Shown: positions 9,497 to 18,606, counted from the first letter of the stretch. The stretch: DNA of 64,000 nt from Palsa-360 sp963710315 (GCA_963710315.1 CAVPZW010000008.1:992001-1056000), one strand, 5' to 3'. Notes: generated by a model not told the origin, from the letters alone. A program made the numbers and translations.

Positions 9497-10711
9497 TTGC
9501 CAATCGTGCCTGCTGCATTCATTTGTGAAGGAGTTCGCACGCCCATCGGGCGCTACGGCGGCGCGCTGGCGCAGGTGCGCACGGACGATTTGGCCGCGAT
9601 TCCGCTAAAAGCGCTGTGGGACGAGTTTCAGAAGAGCGATTGGGAATCGCTGGACGAAGTGATCTTCGGCTGCGCGAATCAGGCGGGAGAAGACAATCGC
9701 AACGTGGCGCGCATGGCCTCGCTGCTCAGCGGCATTCCTTTCACGGTCCCGGCGATGACCGTGAACCGGCTGTGTGGGTCCGGGATGGAGGCGGTCACGG
9801 TGGCGGCGCGGGCAATCGCCGCCGGAGAAATTTCTCTGGCCATCGCGGGGGGCGTCGAGAGCATGAGCCGCGCGCCGTTCGTGATGCCCAAGGCCGCGAC
9901 TGCGTTCTCGCGAACCGCGGAGATCTACGACACGACCATCGGCTGGCGCTTTCCGAATGCACGCATGGTGAAACTGTACGGGAATGCCTCCATGCCGGAA
10001 ACGGCCGAGAACGTGGCCGAAAAATATAAAGTCGAGCGCGAGGCGCAGGACCGCTTTTCGCTGCGCTCGCAGCAAAAAGCCGCATCGGCGCAGCGGTCCG
10101 GGATCCTGGCCGAGGAAATTATCGCCGTGTACATCCCCGGCCCCAAGGGAACGGTGAAGACTGTTTACGAGGACGAGCACATTCGCGCCGACACGACGAT
10201 CGAGGCTTTGGCCAAGTTGCCCACTCCCTTTCGCGAAAACGGAACGGTGACGGCCGGAAACGCTTCGGGCATCAACGATGGCGCATGCGCCATGTTCGTG
10301 GCTTCGGAAGAAGCCGCCGCTGGCTTTGGCCTGAAACCGATCGCGCGGGTGGTGGGCGCAGCAACCGCCGGCGTCGAGCCGGACTACATGGGCATCGGAC
10401 CGATCCATGCAGTTCGAAAGCTGCTCACGCGCTGGAAGATTTCCATGGACGACGTGGACGTGTTCGAATTGAATGAAGCGTTTGCCGCGCAGGCGCTGGC
10501 CGTGACGCGGGAACTGGGCCTGCCCGATGACAGCGCAAAAGTGAATCCCAACGGCGGCGCCATCGCGCTGGGGCATCCGCTGGGAATGAGCGGGGCGAGG
10601 CTGGTGTTGACTGCGGCGCGGCAGTTGCAGCGCATCAAGGGGCGCTACGCGCTGGCTTCCATGTGCATAGGTGTCGGGCAGGGCATTGCGATTCTGCTTG
10701 AACGTGTTTAG
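9497..10711 (+). CDS. Acetyl-CoA acyltransferase (thiolase)
   Basis: A degradative-type thiolase that cleaves 3-ketoacyl-CoA with CoA, as in beta-oxidation or the beta-ketoadipate pathway, or that condenses acetyl-CoA. Of 404 residues, Cys93 (NRLCGSGMEAV) is the acyl-accepting nucleophile, His360 is in GGAIALGHPLGMSGAR and Cys390 in MCIGVGQG. The substrate is not determined; PcaF-like and FadA-like members look alike at this level. The start TTG 9497 follows GAGG with seven bases of spacing; GTG 9506 is an alternative. It stands alone between repeats, so it is not clearly in an operon. Confidence 0.9.
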   Translation: MPIVPAAFICEGVRTPIGRYGGALAQVRTDDLAAIPLKALWDEFQKSDWESLDEVIFGCANQAGEDNRNVARMASLLSGIPFTVPAMTVNRLCGSGMEAVTVAARAIAAGEISLAIAGGVESMSRAPFVMPKAATAFSRTAEIYDTTIGWRFPNARMVKLYGNASMPETAENVAEKYKVEREAQDRFSLRSQQKAASAQRSGILAEEIIAVYIPGPKGTVKTVYEDEHIRADTTIEALAKLPTPFRENGTVTAGNASGINDGACAMFVASEEAAAGFGLKPIARVVGAATAGVEPDYMGIGPIHAVRKLLTRWKISMDDVDVFELNEAFAAQALAVTRELGLPDDSAKVNPNGGAIALGHPLGMSGARLVLTAARQLQRIKGRYALASMCIGVGQGIAILLERV

Positions 10712-10779
10712 GCAATTCTGCTGGCAAGCTGCAAGAATTTTGTCCGCGCAATCTTTCAATTCAAATTTGGCGGGGGGTA

Positions 10780-10851
10780 GTAGCGCGGGCTTCAGCCGGC
10801 GGGTTTTAATCCCTGCAAGGATTAACCCCCGCGGGCTGAAGCCCGCGCTAC
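10780..10851. repeat. REP-type inverted repeat pair between thiolase and MBL genes
   Basis: GTAG plus CGCGGGCTTCAGCCGGCG on the left, CGCGGGCTGAAGCCCGCG plus CTAC on the right, and a central symmetric AATCC-CTGCAAG-GATT stretch. The whole element is an almost continuous 72-nt palindrome between convergent genes. Confidence 0.9.
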
Positions 10852-10859
10852 TAAACCCT

Positions 10860-11735
10860 CTATTGCTGTTTCATTTGCGCGATGCAGCGCTGCAGATGCT
10901 TGTGCATTTCATCGGCGGAGGCGTGGCCGATGCGGCCGTGGCCGGGGAGAACCCATTCGAATTGGCAGGCAAGAAGTCTTTCCATGGAGCGCGTTTGTTC
11001 CGGCCAGGAATACCAGCAGACATCGCGGAAGGCCGTGAGAGATTCCTGATCGGGAGACCAGGAGAGATGGTCGCCTGTGAAGAGAACTTTATTTCGATAG
11101 AGAAAAACCTGGTGGCCGCGCGTGTGTCCCGGCGTGGGGATGAGCTGAAGATCGCCGTCGATTTGCAGGGGAGCTGTTCCTGTGATGACGCGCTCGATTC
11201 CTCGCGCCGCGGCGGCCTCCGCTTCGTGCAGGACGCGCGGGCAATGAAAGTGCGCCGCAAATTTGGCGTGGTCGGCAATGTCGTCGCGGTGCGTGAGCAG
11301 CATCAGATTGACGCCGCCCATTTCTTCCATGCGCTTCACTAGAGGATTGTTGAAGCGCGGCGAATCGACCAGGACGTTGCCGCCCTGCTCCGGCGGGCGC
11401 ACAATCAGGTAGGACCACGCGCCGAAGCTTGCCTCCGAAGTAAAGCCGCAGAAATAAACGTCATCCACGACGTGAACGGGAAAAGCCGCAACGCCGGAGC
11501 GGGCGCTGCGCCGCGACACCGTGCCGATGGAAGCCGTCGGGCAGGCCACCAGCGCCATGAAGGCGCGGTGCAACTCGCCGGGATTTTGCGGCTGATGGTA
11601 GACGCTGGATTTTCCGCCATGATCGCGAAAGCTGGCCGGCGCAATCTGGCGGCAGGCGTCGCAATCGATGCAACTGGCGTTAACGTAGAATTCGCCCGCG
11701 ACATTTTGTGGGAGCCGCTCGTCAATCTGTGCCAT
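10860..11735 (-). CDS. Ferredoxin-metallo-beta-lactamase fold fusion protein
   Basis: A fusion of a short single-cluster ferredoxin domain with an MBL-fold hydrolase, 291 residues from ATG 11735. The ferredoxin part has CIDCDAC (Cys22, Cys25, Cys28) and a distant ACP cysteine (Cys65), enough for one 4Fe-4S cluster. The MBL part has THRDDIADH, PTPGHTRGH, FTGDH and LPGHG metal-binding motifs. Family members are widespread but of uncertain substrate; the redox centre suggests a regulated or electron-coupled hydrolase. A TTG 14 codons upstream is an alternative start. Convergent with the thiolase and divergent from hom. Confidence 0.85.
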   Translation of the reverse strand: MAQIDERLPQNVAGEFYVNASCIDCDACRQIAPASFRDHGGKSSVYHQPQNPGELHRAFMALVACPTASIGTVSRRSARSGVAAFPVHVVDDVYFCGFTSEASFGAWSYLIVRPPEQGGNVLVDSPRFNNPLVKRMEEMGGVNLMLLTHRDDIADHAKFAAHFHCPRVLHEAEAAAARGIERVITGTAPLQIDGDLQLIPTPGHTRGHQVFLYRNKVLFTGDHLSWSPDQESLTAFRDVCWYSWPEQTRSMERLLACQFEWVLPGHGRIGHASADEMHKHLQRCIAQMKQQ

Positions 11736-11831
11736 GAGTTTCTGCCATTGGTGATTCGATTCCGTCCGGCTTGGCAATTCGTGCCAGACTGCGATTGCAT
11801 CAGACTTCGCCGTCAGGCTACCAAAATACCT

Positions 11832-11837
11832 TATAAT
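11832..11837 (+). promoter_or_regulatory. Likely -10 element for hom
   Basis: A consensus TATAAT sits 57 bp upstream of the hom GTG start. No good -35 element is at standard spacing (TTCGCC lies 20 bp upstream), so only the -10 is called. Confidence 0.4.
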
Positions 11838-11894
11838 CCTTGCGGCCTGAAGTGTGGGCGATATTCTGTTGGCGGTCCCCAGCGAGGTGAGGCA

Positions 11895-13235
11895 GTGGCG
11901 GCAAAATCGAAGAGCGCAAAATCCAAGTCACGAAGCAAGACCGTTCCTGCAAAGAAGCCGGTGGTTCGCCGGAAGAAGCTGAAAGTTGCGATTGCTGGCT
12001 TCGGCACAGTGGGCAGGTCCGTGGCGAAATTGCTTTGCCAGGAATCCAGCGACACGTTTGAGCTGACGCACATTTTCAATCGCGATGTGGCCCGCAAAAA
12101 AGTGGATTGGGTGCCCGCGAGCGTGCGCTGGACGGACAGCATCAACGAAGTGCTTTCTTCGGACATCGACATTTTCGTGGAACTGGCCGGAGGCGTGAAG
12201 CCCGCGGGCGATTGGATCCGCAAGGCGCTGCGCGCCGGAAAATCCGTGGTCACGGCGAACAAGCAATTGATCGCGGAGTGCGGCCCCGAGCTTGTGGAAC
12301 TCTCGCGCGAAGAGGGCAGGCGTCTTGAGTTCGGAGCGTCGGTGGCCGGAGGAATCCCGGCGATCATGGGCATTCAGGATGGGCTGGCGGGCGATCGCCT
12401 TTTTAAGATTGCCGGCGTGCTCAACGGCACCTGCAATTTCATTCTGACCAAGATGGAAGCAACCGGCGCGAGCTTTGAATCTGCGCTGCGGGAGGCGCAG
12501 GAACTGGGCTACGCCGAAGCCGATCCGACCAATGATGTGGAAGGATACGACGCGCGCGCCAAGCTGGTGATTCTGGCGCAAGCCGGGCTGCGCGTCCGCC
12601 TGCTGAGCGAGCAGATTCCGTGCTGGCCGATTTCCGCCGTGGAGGCCGTGGACTTTGCCTACGCGCGCGAATTGAACTGCACCATTCGCCAGATTTCCCT
12701 GGCAAAAAAAGAAACGGAAGATGGATTGAGCGTGCGCGCCTTTGTGCGGCCCGCCTTGGTGCCCTCGTCGTCGCTTGTGGCGCATGTGGAGGGCAGCAAG
12801 AATCTGGTGATGGCTACCGGGCAATACGCGGGGCAAATGGTGTTTTCTGGTTTCGGTGCGGGCGGAGATCCTACAGCCGTTGCCGTGGTTTCCGATTTGT
12901 ATTCGATTGCGCGCACCGGCGCGGCGCCGTCGGGCGGCATGCCTGAAGTCGAGACGCCCAAAGATGTGAGCGGAGAATTCACCGCGCCCTACTATTTGCG
13001 CTTCGTGGTCAAGGACAGGCCAGGGATTATCGCGGCTGTAGCAACCGTTTTGTCGCGATACGGAATTGGCATTGACGCAGTGTTGCAACGGCCGGGATAC
13101 CCGCATAACGCCCTGCCTTTTATCATGACCCTTGAAACCGCCCGCAGCGCCCAACTGGGCTGCGCCTTGCAGGAAATCAATCGGCTCGACTTCCATGTGG
13201 AGCCTGTGCTTTGCATGCCTATTCTGATGGATTAG
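11895..13235 (+). CDS. hom: Homoserine dehydrogenase with C-terminal ACT domain
   Basis: Reduces aspartate semialdehyde to homoserine for threonine and methionine synthesis. GTG 11895 follows GAGGTGAGG and gives 446 residues. An unusual Lys/Ser-rich N-terminal tail (residues 1-30) precedes the Rossmann domain (GFGTVG at 35-40), catalytic Lys123 in TANKQLI, and the substrate region GYAEADPTNDVEGYDARAKL (205-224). The ACT domain (from about 366, YYLRFVVKDRPG) normally mediates feedback by threonine. The open frame extends far upstream antisense to the MBL gene, but that part is not credible coding. No thrB or thrC neighbours. Confidence 0.94.
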   Translation: MAAKSKSAKSKSRSKTVPAKKPVVRRKKLKVAIAGFGTVGRSVAKLLCQESSDTFELTHIFNRDVARKKVDWVPASVRWTDSINEVLSSDIDIFVELAGGVKPAGDWIRKALRAGKSVVTANKQLIAECGPELVELSREEGRRLEFGASVAGGIPAIMGIQDGLAGDRLFKIAGVLNGTCNFILTKMEATGASFESALREAQELGYAEADPTNDVEGYDARAKLVILAQAGLRVRLLSEQIPCWPISAVEAVDFAYARELNCTIRQISLAKKETEDGLSVRAFVRPALVPSSSLVAHVEGSKNLVMATGQYAGQMVFSGFGAGGDPTAVAVVSDLYSIARTGAAPSGGMPEVETPKDVSGEFTAPYYLRFVVKDRPGIIAAVATVLSRYGIGIDAVLQRPGYPHNALPFIMTLETARSAQLGCALQEINRLDFHVEPVLCMPILMD

Positions 13236-13283
13236 AGTTGCTGTAGAATTCGGGCCATGTTGAAGGCGAGCCAGCTGATTTCG

Positions 13284-13303
13284 AGCCACGCTTTTGCGTG
13301 GCT
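13284..13303 (+). other. Short perfect hairpin between hom and the propeller gene
   Basis: AGCCACGC-TTTT-GCGTGGCT forms an 8-bp stem with a 4-nt loop 48 bp after hom. It is not followed by a T-run, so a Rho-independent terminator is doubtful. Flanking GCGAGCCAGC and GCTGGCGCTCGC could form a competing outer stem. Confidence 0.3.
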
Positions 13304-13362
13304 GGCGCTCGCTCTCGATTACTTGCCAGCATCCAACCTAGACGTTGGGAAAAGGGGGAGCC

Positions 13363-14976
13363 ATGAAGCCAGCTTCCAGATTCGCGTGTCTATTGACCGC
13401 ATTTCTTTTTCTTTCCACGATTTCACATGCCGCTACAGTGACCGGTTCCGTGAAAAGTCCGGAGGGAACTCCGTTTCGCGGCGCATTCGTTCAGGCGCAG
13501 AACACCAGCACGCGAGTTCTGGTCAGCGTGCTGACCGACAAGGATGGCCGCTACCGGATTGAGAATTTGCCCGCCGGAAAATTTCAAATTCAAGTGAAGG
13601 CCATAGGCTACCGCAGCGATCCGCGCAGGGATGTGAGCCTGGCCGCAGAGCAAAACGTTTCCTACGATTTCGCGCTGCAGCCGGGAATGGTGCGCTGGAG
13701 CGATCTTTCGCAATATCAGGGCGAAGTTCTTTTCCCGGAGGCAAAAGGAAAAGATTTGCTGGTTGGCCGCTGTTTCGCCTGCCACGGGTTTCAATCGCGC
13801 ATGGCATCCGTGCGCCGCGATGAAGAGGGATGGCGGGACCGCGTTGCCTACATGAAGGATTCCATGCATTTTTTCCTCGGTGCTGTGGGCGGCTCGTTCG
13901 ACGATCGGGACGCGGCGGACACGGCTTCGTACATCAATTCACTTTTCGGCGAGGAATCCGTCCTGCCGAAATCTCCCGCCGAGATGCCTAAGTACAAAGA
14001 GTTGCTGCGCTCCTTTGACGACGAGGCCATGAAGATTGTTTACGTCGAGTACGATTTGCCCGGTCCGAGCCGCATGCCGTGGAGCGCTTTCCCGGACAAA
14101 AACGGGAATTACTGGATGCCTTACTACGGTAATGCCAACAAGATTGGCAGGCTGGATCCCAGGACGGGGGAAGTGCAGGAGTATCCGGTGCCGAACCGCG
14201 GCACGGCCGCAATTCATTCCGCCGTGCCCGCGCCGGACGGCAGCGTCTGGCTGACCGAGCAGGGTTCGAACAAGCTGGGGCATTGGGATCCCGCGACCGG
14301 AACGATTACGGAATTTCAGGATGCGTACGTGCCGGGCAAGGAAGGCACAGTTGCGGGCGGATCCAAGCACACGCTGCGGATCGACGCGCAGGGAAGAGTC
14401 TGGGCGACCGGAGGCCCGCTTACCGTTTTCGATCCGAAGACGCAAAAGTTCACGCGGATCGAGGAAATACCTTCCGCCTACGGGCTTGCGCTCGACAAGG
14501 ACGGAAATTGCTGGTTCGCGGAATTCGTGCCCAACGGAAAAATCGGGAAAGTGGACGGCAAAACTCTCAAGGTAACCAAGTGGCAGCCGCCCACGGAAGA
14601 CGCGCGTCCTCGGCGCATTCAGATTGCCAACGACGGCACGATTTGGTTCGCGGAATTTCAAGCCGGCAAGATTGGGCGCTTCGATCCCAAGACCGAAACG
14701 TTTAAGGAATATGCTTTGCCCGGGCCCGAGGCCACTCCCTACGCGCTGGAGATCGCCAGGAACGGCACGCTCTGGTACTCGTCCGAGCATCTGGACGTAA
14801 TCGGCAATCTTGATCCAAAGAGCGGCCACGTGACTGAGTACCCGTTTCCGCAGGCGGAAAACACCATGCGGGAGTTCAACCTCGATGCGCAGGGTCGCAT
14901 GTGGTTTGGCACGCCGGCCAACAATAAGGTGGGATATTTCTATCTTGCGGGGACCATGCAGCGCGCGGGGGATTGA
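13363..14976 (+). CDS. Secreted carboxypeptidase-regulatory / cytochrome c / Vgb-type propeller protein
   Basis: A 537-residue exported multidomain protein. The signal peptide ends near SHA (residues 21-23). A carboxypeptidase regulatory-like beta-sandwich (about 24-107, ending in YDFALQ) follows, then a single haem c motif CFACH (residues 137-141). The remainder (about 200-530) is a beta-propeller of the virginiamycin B lyase/SMP-30 type with repeated blades such as DGSVWLTEQGSNKLGHWDP, DGTIWFAEFQAGKIGRFDP and NGTLWYSSEHLDVIGNLDP. ATG 13363 follows GGGGGAG. A periplasmic electron-transfer or sugar/ester-handling role is plausible; the substrate is unknown. Confidence 0.82.
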   Translation: MKPASRFACLLTAFLFLSTISHAATVTGSVKSPEGTPFRGAFVQAQNTSTRVLVSVLTDKDGRYRIENLPAGKFQIQVKAIGYRSDPRRDVSLAAEQNVSYDFALQPGMVRWSDLSQYQGEVLFPEAKGKDLLVGRCFACHGFQSRMASVRRDEEGWRDRVAYMKDSMHFFLGAVGGSFDDRDAADTASYINSLFGEESVLPKSPAEMPKYKELLRSFDDEAMKIVYVEYDLPGPSRMPWSAFPDKNGNYWMPYYGNANKIGRLDPRTGEVQEYPVPNRGTAAIHSAVPAPDGSVWLTEQGSNKLGHWDPATGTITEFQDAYVPGKEGTVAGGSKHTLRIDAQGRVWATGGPLTVFDPKTQKFTRIEEIPSAYGLALDKDGNCWFAEFVPNGKIGKVDGKTLKVTKWQPPTEDARPRRIQIANDGTIWFAEFQAGKIGRFDPKTETFKEYALPGPEATPYALEIARNGTLWYSSEHLDVIGNLDPKSGHVTEYPFPQAENTMREFNLDAQGRMWFGTPANNKVGYFYLAGTMQRAGD

Positions 14977-14981
14977 TTTTT

Positions 14982-15065
14982 GTAGGACAGGCTTCAGCCT
15001 GTCTGGTTTTGAATTTTTGTAGGTGTAACAGAAGTCAAAAGAAGACAGGCTGAAGCCTGTCCTAC
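14982..15065. repeat. REP-type inverted repeat pair (GACAGG variant)
   Basis: GTAG plus GACAGGCTTCAGCCTGTC on the left and GACAGGCTGAAGCCTGTC plus CTAC on the right, between convergent genes. Relative to the CACAGG...CCTGTG type, both sides of the stem have changed together, so pairing is conserved. Confidence 0.9.
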
Positions 15066-15077
15066 CTAAATCGCAAT

Positions 15078-16601
15078 TTAGCTGGTTGTTGCTAGGTCCC
15101 CGCGCCACCATTTTGCCGAGAATGTGATGAATGCCGCGGCCAGCCACCCGCCTGCGTACATTGGCTGCGCGCCCCAATGCAAGATCGGCGAGTGCATCAA
15201 TCCAAGCCAGGAAAAAATGGAAGCGATCAGGCACCAAGCCGCCGCGCGCCCGAAATTTCTATCAATCATTTCAGTGATGAGCGCGGAGACCACCAGCACC
15301 AGAAACAGAAATCCGTTGCCGAGTCCCTGAATCGAGGACCAATAGATGGAGCGATTCAGCGCCGCCTGAATTTCCGGATTCGCGGCCGAAAGCTTCAGCG
15401 CGGGCAGCGCGGAACTCACGGCGGAACCTACCACGGCTCCAGCGGGCAAGACCAATCCCAGCAGCACGGCATTGATGTATTTGTGTTCCACATGGTGCAG
15501 CGTGGCGCGGCCCACGCCGATGGCCACGTAGGCGATCATTGCGGCCAGAATCGCCCAAGGGAAAAGCTGGGACATGAACACTGAGATTCCGCTCATGACC
15601 ACGGCCAGGAAAATCACGCCCGTCCAGAAACAAAATCCAATGCGCGCGCCCATCATTTTGTAAGGCGGGTGCAGCGCGGCGACCACCGGGGTGATAATGC
15701 TTCCGCCCAAGCCGCACAGCAGAGTTCCCAGGCCGTCGCAAGCGACCACCAGCCGGGCATCGTAATTGTCGCCCGCCGAGTTCGCTCCTTCCACCGATGC
15801 AATGTCCTGCAGCACCTGGTAAATCGACATGGGCGCGATCACCGAGAGATAGGGAATCGCCAGGCCCATGGCCTGCAACAGGCCGGGAGTTCGCACGAAG
15901 GGAAGCTGCAACGAAAAGCCGTGCCACGCGGGATGAACGTAGCCGATGGATAATCCAATCGCCAGAGGAACGAGCCAAGCGACGAGAAAGGGAGGAATCC
16001 TCCATTTGGTAATCGGAACGTTGGCCAGGACCGCGGTTGCCACGATGGCCAGCGCAACGATTCCCACCAGCGGCTGGTCGAAGATGCGCTGGATCAGGAC
16101 TAGCGCCAGATAGGTGTACATGGCCGCGCCGAACACCGTCATCATGGCGGGCTTGGGAATGAATTTGCGAATCGTGCCGGCAAGAGGCGCGGCAACGAGC
16201 TTGATGATTCCTGTCCACACGACGGCCGCAGCTCCCAGCCTCCAGGCAAGCTCCTGATCGTGCGTCTGCAAATACACCGGGAGCATGATGGACAGCGTGT
16301 AGGCGATGATCCCCGGCACATTGTTGATGTACACGTGGGCCGTGACGTTCGATCGGCCCTCGCGCTTTGCGAGTCCCACCCCGAGCATCGTAAGGCCCAT
16401 GGAGCCGACGAAGAATCCGAGGGCGTAGCCGGGCAGCAGGTGGCCCACGCTGAACCCCATGGCAATGCCAACGGGCACAAGCAGAAAAACGGGAATGATC
16501 ATTTGCGCCACGTTAAAGCCGACCTGCGCAACCGTGGCGTCTATGTCTCCGCGTTCCAGCGCCCACCAGCGGGGCGCACCTGGCTGTCCGCTTTCCGCCA
16601 T
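15078..16601 (-). CDS. Nucleobase-type permease (NCS2-like membrane transporter)
   Basis: A 507-residue very hydrophobic protein with roughly 12-14 membrane segments. The stretch CDGLGTLLCGLGGSIITPVV and the preceding VEGANSAGDNYDAR resemble the substrate-binding half-helix region of NCS2 xanthine/uracil permeases, though overall similarity cannot be measured here. ATG 16601 has a GGGAGAAG ribosome binding site. It lies 83 bp downstream of a dihydroxyphthalate decarboxylase-like gene and probably shares its transcript, so the cargo may be an aromatic or heterocyclic acid rather than a nucleobase. Confidence 0.7.
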   Translation of the reverse strand: MAESGQPGAPRWWALERGDIDATVAQVGFNVAQMIIPVFLLVPVGIAMGFSVGHLLPGYALGFFVGSMGLTMLGVGLAKREGRSNVTAHVYINNVPGIIAYTLSIMLPVYLQTHDQELAWRLGAAAVVWTGIIKLVAAPLAGTIRKFIPKPAMMTVFGAAMYTYLALVLIQRIFDQPLVGIVALAIVATAVLANVPITKWRIPPFLVAWLVPLAIGLSIGYVHPAWHGFSLQLPFVRTPGLLQAMGLAIPYLSVIAPMSIYQVLQDIASVEGANSAGDNYDARLVVACDGLGTLLCGLGGSIITPVVAALHPPYKMMGARIGFCFWTGVIFLAVVMSGISVFMSQLFPWAILAAMIAYVAIGVGRATLHHVEHKYINAVLLGLVLPAGAVVGSAVSSALPALKLSAANPEIQAALNRSIYWSSIQGLGNGFLFLVLVVSALITEMIDRNFGRAAAWCLIASIFSWLGLMHSPILHWGAQPMYAGGWLAAAFITFSAKWWRGDLATTS

Positions 16602-16684
16602 TTGGATCTTCTCCCTTGGGGCCTTCTCCGCAGCATCACAATTGCAAATTTAAGAAAACAATTTCAAATTTGAGATTTCAAATC

Positions 16685-17677
16685 TCAAATCTTAAACGCT
16701 TCCAGCGATTCTGGCACAAACAGTTCCTGCGGCGTCAGCAATCGCTTGGCCAGGCCCTGCTCGTGGGAGTAGCGCAGGAACGTGCTGAGCGCATGCATGT
16801 TGGGCTCGACGCCATAGGGCCAGAAATCCTTGCCCATCAGGGCGCGCGTTTCTTCCGCGTGGCGCACCAGCCAGGGCAGCATGTATTTCAGCGCGGCTGT
16901 CTCGAACAAGTCCTCGTAGACTTCCCGCTGCGCCAGCACGAACGCTTTGTAGAGCGATTGGGCCACCCATGGATATTTTTCGTAAATTTCGCGGCGAATG
17001 ACCACGGTGTGCATGATCGGGAAAATTTTGGTGCGCTTGTAGTATTCGCGTTCCACAGCCTGATAGTCCTCGAACAGCAGGCCGACGCTTTGCGCGCCCT
17101 GCGCGACGCAGGAAGGTGTTCGCGGCGAATAGATCGCGTCGATTTCTCCGTCGCGCAGCATTTGAGAGAGCGTCTTGTTTTCGGGAATATTTTCCAGGTG
17201 AATTTCCGGCGGGAGGGAAACGGTTTGTTTTTCGGTTCGCCCGGGAGTTTCTTCTCCGCCGCGCAGATACGTGACGCTGGAAACGGGGACCTTGTATTCG
17301 TCGCTCAGAATGCCGCGAATCCACACGCAGGCCGTGAGCTGATATTCCGGATTGCCGACTCGTTTTCCGATCAGATCCTTGGGCTCGCGGATGCCGCTGT
17401 TGCGATTGATGAAAATGCAGGAGTGCCGGAAATAGCGCGAAGGGAAGACCGGAATGGCCACAAACGGTTTGGGGTCGCGGAACAGGGAAAGCGTGTAGGA
17501 GGAGAGGGACATTTCCGCGACGTCAAATTCCTGGTGGCGGATCATGCGGAAGAAAGTTTCCTCGACGGGGATGTTGATGTAGTTCAAGTCGATCCCGTCG
17601 ATGGGAATGCGATCTTCGAGCAGTGCGCGCGTGCGGTCGTAATTCCAACAGGCCATCGATAAACGAAGCTTGGACAT
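16685..17677 (-). CDS. 4,5-dihydroxyphthalate decarboxylase-like protein (Pht5/NMT1 fold)
   Basis: A 330-residue protein beginning MSKLRLSMACWNYDRTRALL, without a signal peptide, with EETFFRMIRHQEFDVAEMSL and PVFPSRYFRHSCIFINRNSG, which are characteristic of the family annotated as 4,5-dihydroxyphthalate decarboxylase. The fold is that of periplasmic binding proteins (NMT1-like), so an enzymatic or a ligand-binding role are both possible. GGGGAG precedes ATG 17677. First gene of a likely two-gene unit with the permease. No other phthalate-pathway genes are nearby. Confidence 0.75.
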   Translation of the reverse strand: MSKLRLSMACWNYDRTRALLEDRIPIDGIDLNYINIPVEETFFRMIRHQEFDVAEMSLSSYTLSLFRDPKPFVAIPVFPSRYFRHSCIFINRNSGIREPKDLIGKRVGNPEYQLTACVWIRGILSDEYKVPVSSVTYLRGGEETPGRTEKQTVSLPPEIHLENIPENKTLSQMLRDGEIDAIYSPRTPSCVAQGAQSVGLLFEDYQAVEREYYKRTKIFPIMHTVVIRREIYEKYPWVAQSLYKAFVLAQREVYEDLFETAALKYMLPWLVRHAEETRALMGKDFWPYGVEPNMHALSTFLRYSHEQGLAKRLLTPQELFVPESLEAFKI

Positions 17678-17994
17678 TTCAAGTCTCCCCGTTGCGTGCG
17701 TCCCGCGTCAGGCCGATCCATTGGTTTGCGCCTCATCGCCCCGCATGGGAAATGAGCCGTCCACCCGGAGGCTGAACCACGGCTTGGACATCTTACCGAT
17801 GAATTTGAGCGCGCGTTTGAAATTATTTTGGTTTCGCCACCGTGATTTGCAAGGCAGGCGAAAACTCGAGCCATTGCTGAGGAACGAGAAGGGGGAGAGG
17901 ACGATGGCTTGCTTCACGGTTGCGTGGCGGCTTAGGCTTTGCTCACGCCACCTGGCGCGCAGGGTGAATACCCTGGCTCCAAAGATGTATCGGA
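17678..17994. other. Intergenic region, no gene seen
   Basis: 317 bp upstream of the decarboxylase-like gene and downstream of the unknown minus-strand gene. Base composition looks less GC-rich than the flanking genes. It must contain the promoter for the permease operon, but I see no convincing -35/-10 pair, repeat or terminator. Confidence 0.4.
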
Positions 17995-18606
17995 CTACGC
18001 GGAAAGTTTTCGAACGGCCACTGCGAGGCCAGACTCATTCTCTAGGGAAGCTTGCAGGATTTGATCCAGCCTGAATTGCTTGTCGAACCCGGAAAGAAGG
18101 TAGGAAAGCCAGGCCTGAATATTTCGTTCCAATATTTCCTGAGGGCGAATCACCTGCTCCCAGACAATCGTGGAGCGAATCCCTGTAAGATTCGAGGAGA
18201 AGAATCGGCCCAGGATATTCCGCGCGCGCTTTCTTGAGGAGAACGTCAGCACAATTCCGCGCTCCTGGATCGCAACTTCCATGCAGTGTTTGACGTGTTG
18301 CTTGTCAAAGGAAACGCGCAATATATCTTTCTGCGGGGGCAGGAAATCCACCATGCCCAGGATGTGGTAGCCCGCTGCCCGGTTGACTTCCGTGACCAGC
18401 TTTCCGATTCGTTCCGTTAACTCAAATTCCTCGATTTGGCTCCAGTTGGTATCCTTGCCCGGATCTGCTTTTCTTTCACCGGCCAGTTTCAGTTGCTCGA
18501 GCTGAGTGATCCAATCACCGTTCCCACGTCGCTGATTCAAATGCGACCACCTTAATGGTTTAATTTCGCTGCGATTTGCCCGATTGCAACCGGCGGGCTG
18601 CCTCAT
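17995..18606 (-). CDS. Hypothetical protein
   Basis: An open frame of 203 codons from ATG 18606 (TTG 18660 would give 221). I do not recognise the family. The protein is hydrophilic, with no signal peptide or membrane segment, has several Arg/Lys-rich stretches (RNILGRFFSSN, SSRKRARN) and ends LAVAVRKLSA. It lies in a locally AT-richer patch with ordinary-looking codon use and is isolated from both neighbours. It could be an acquired or lineage-specific gene. Whether it is translated is uncertain because no good ribosome binding site is visible. Confidence 0.45.
   Translation of the reverse strand: MRQPAGCNRANRSEIKPLRWSHLNQRRGNGDWITQLEQLKLAGERKADPGKDTNWSQIEEFELTERIGKLVTEVNRAAGYHILGMVDFLPPQKDILRVSFDKQHVKHCMEVAIQERGIVLTFSSRKRARNILGRFFSSNLTGIRSTIVWEQVIRPQEILERNIQAWLSYLLSGFDKQFRLDQILQASLENESGLAVAVRKLSA

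Noticed and set aside
11472..11894. Upstream extension of the homoserine dehydrogenase frame
   Set aside because: It is antisense to the MBL gene, has no family similarity, and the GTG at 11895 has a good ribosome binding site and the family N-terminus follows.
13284..13303. Hairpin after hom as a terminator
   Set aside because: Stable stem but no T-run follows; listed only as a hairpin.
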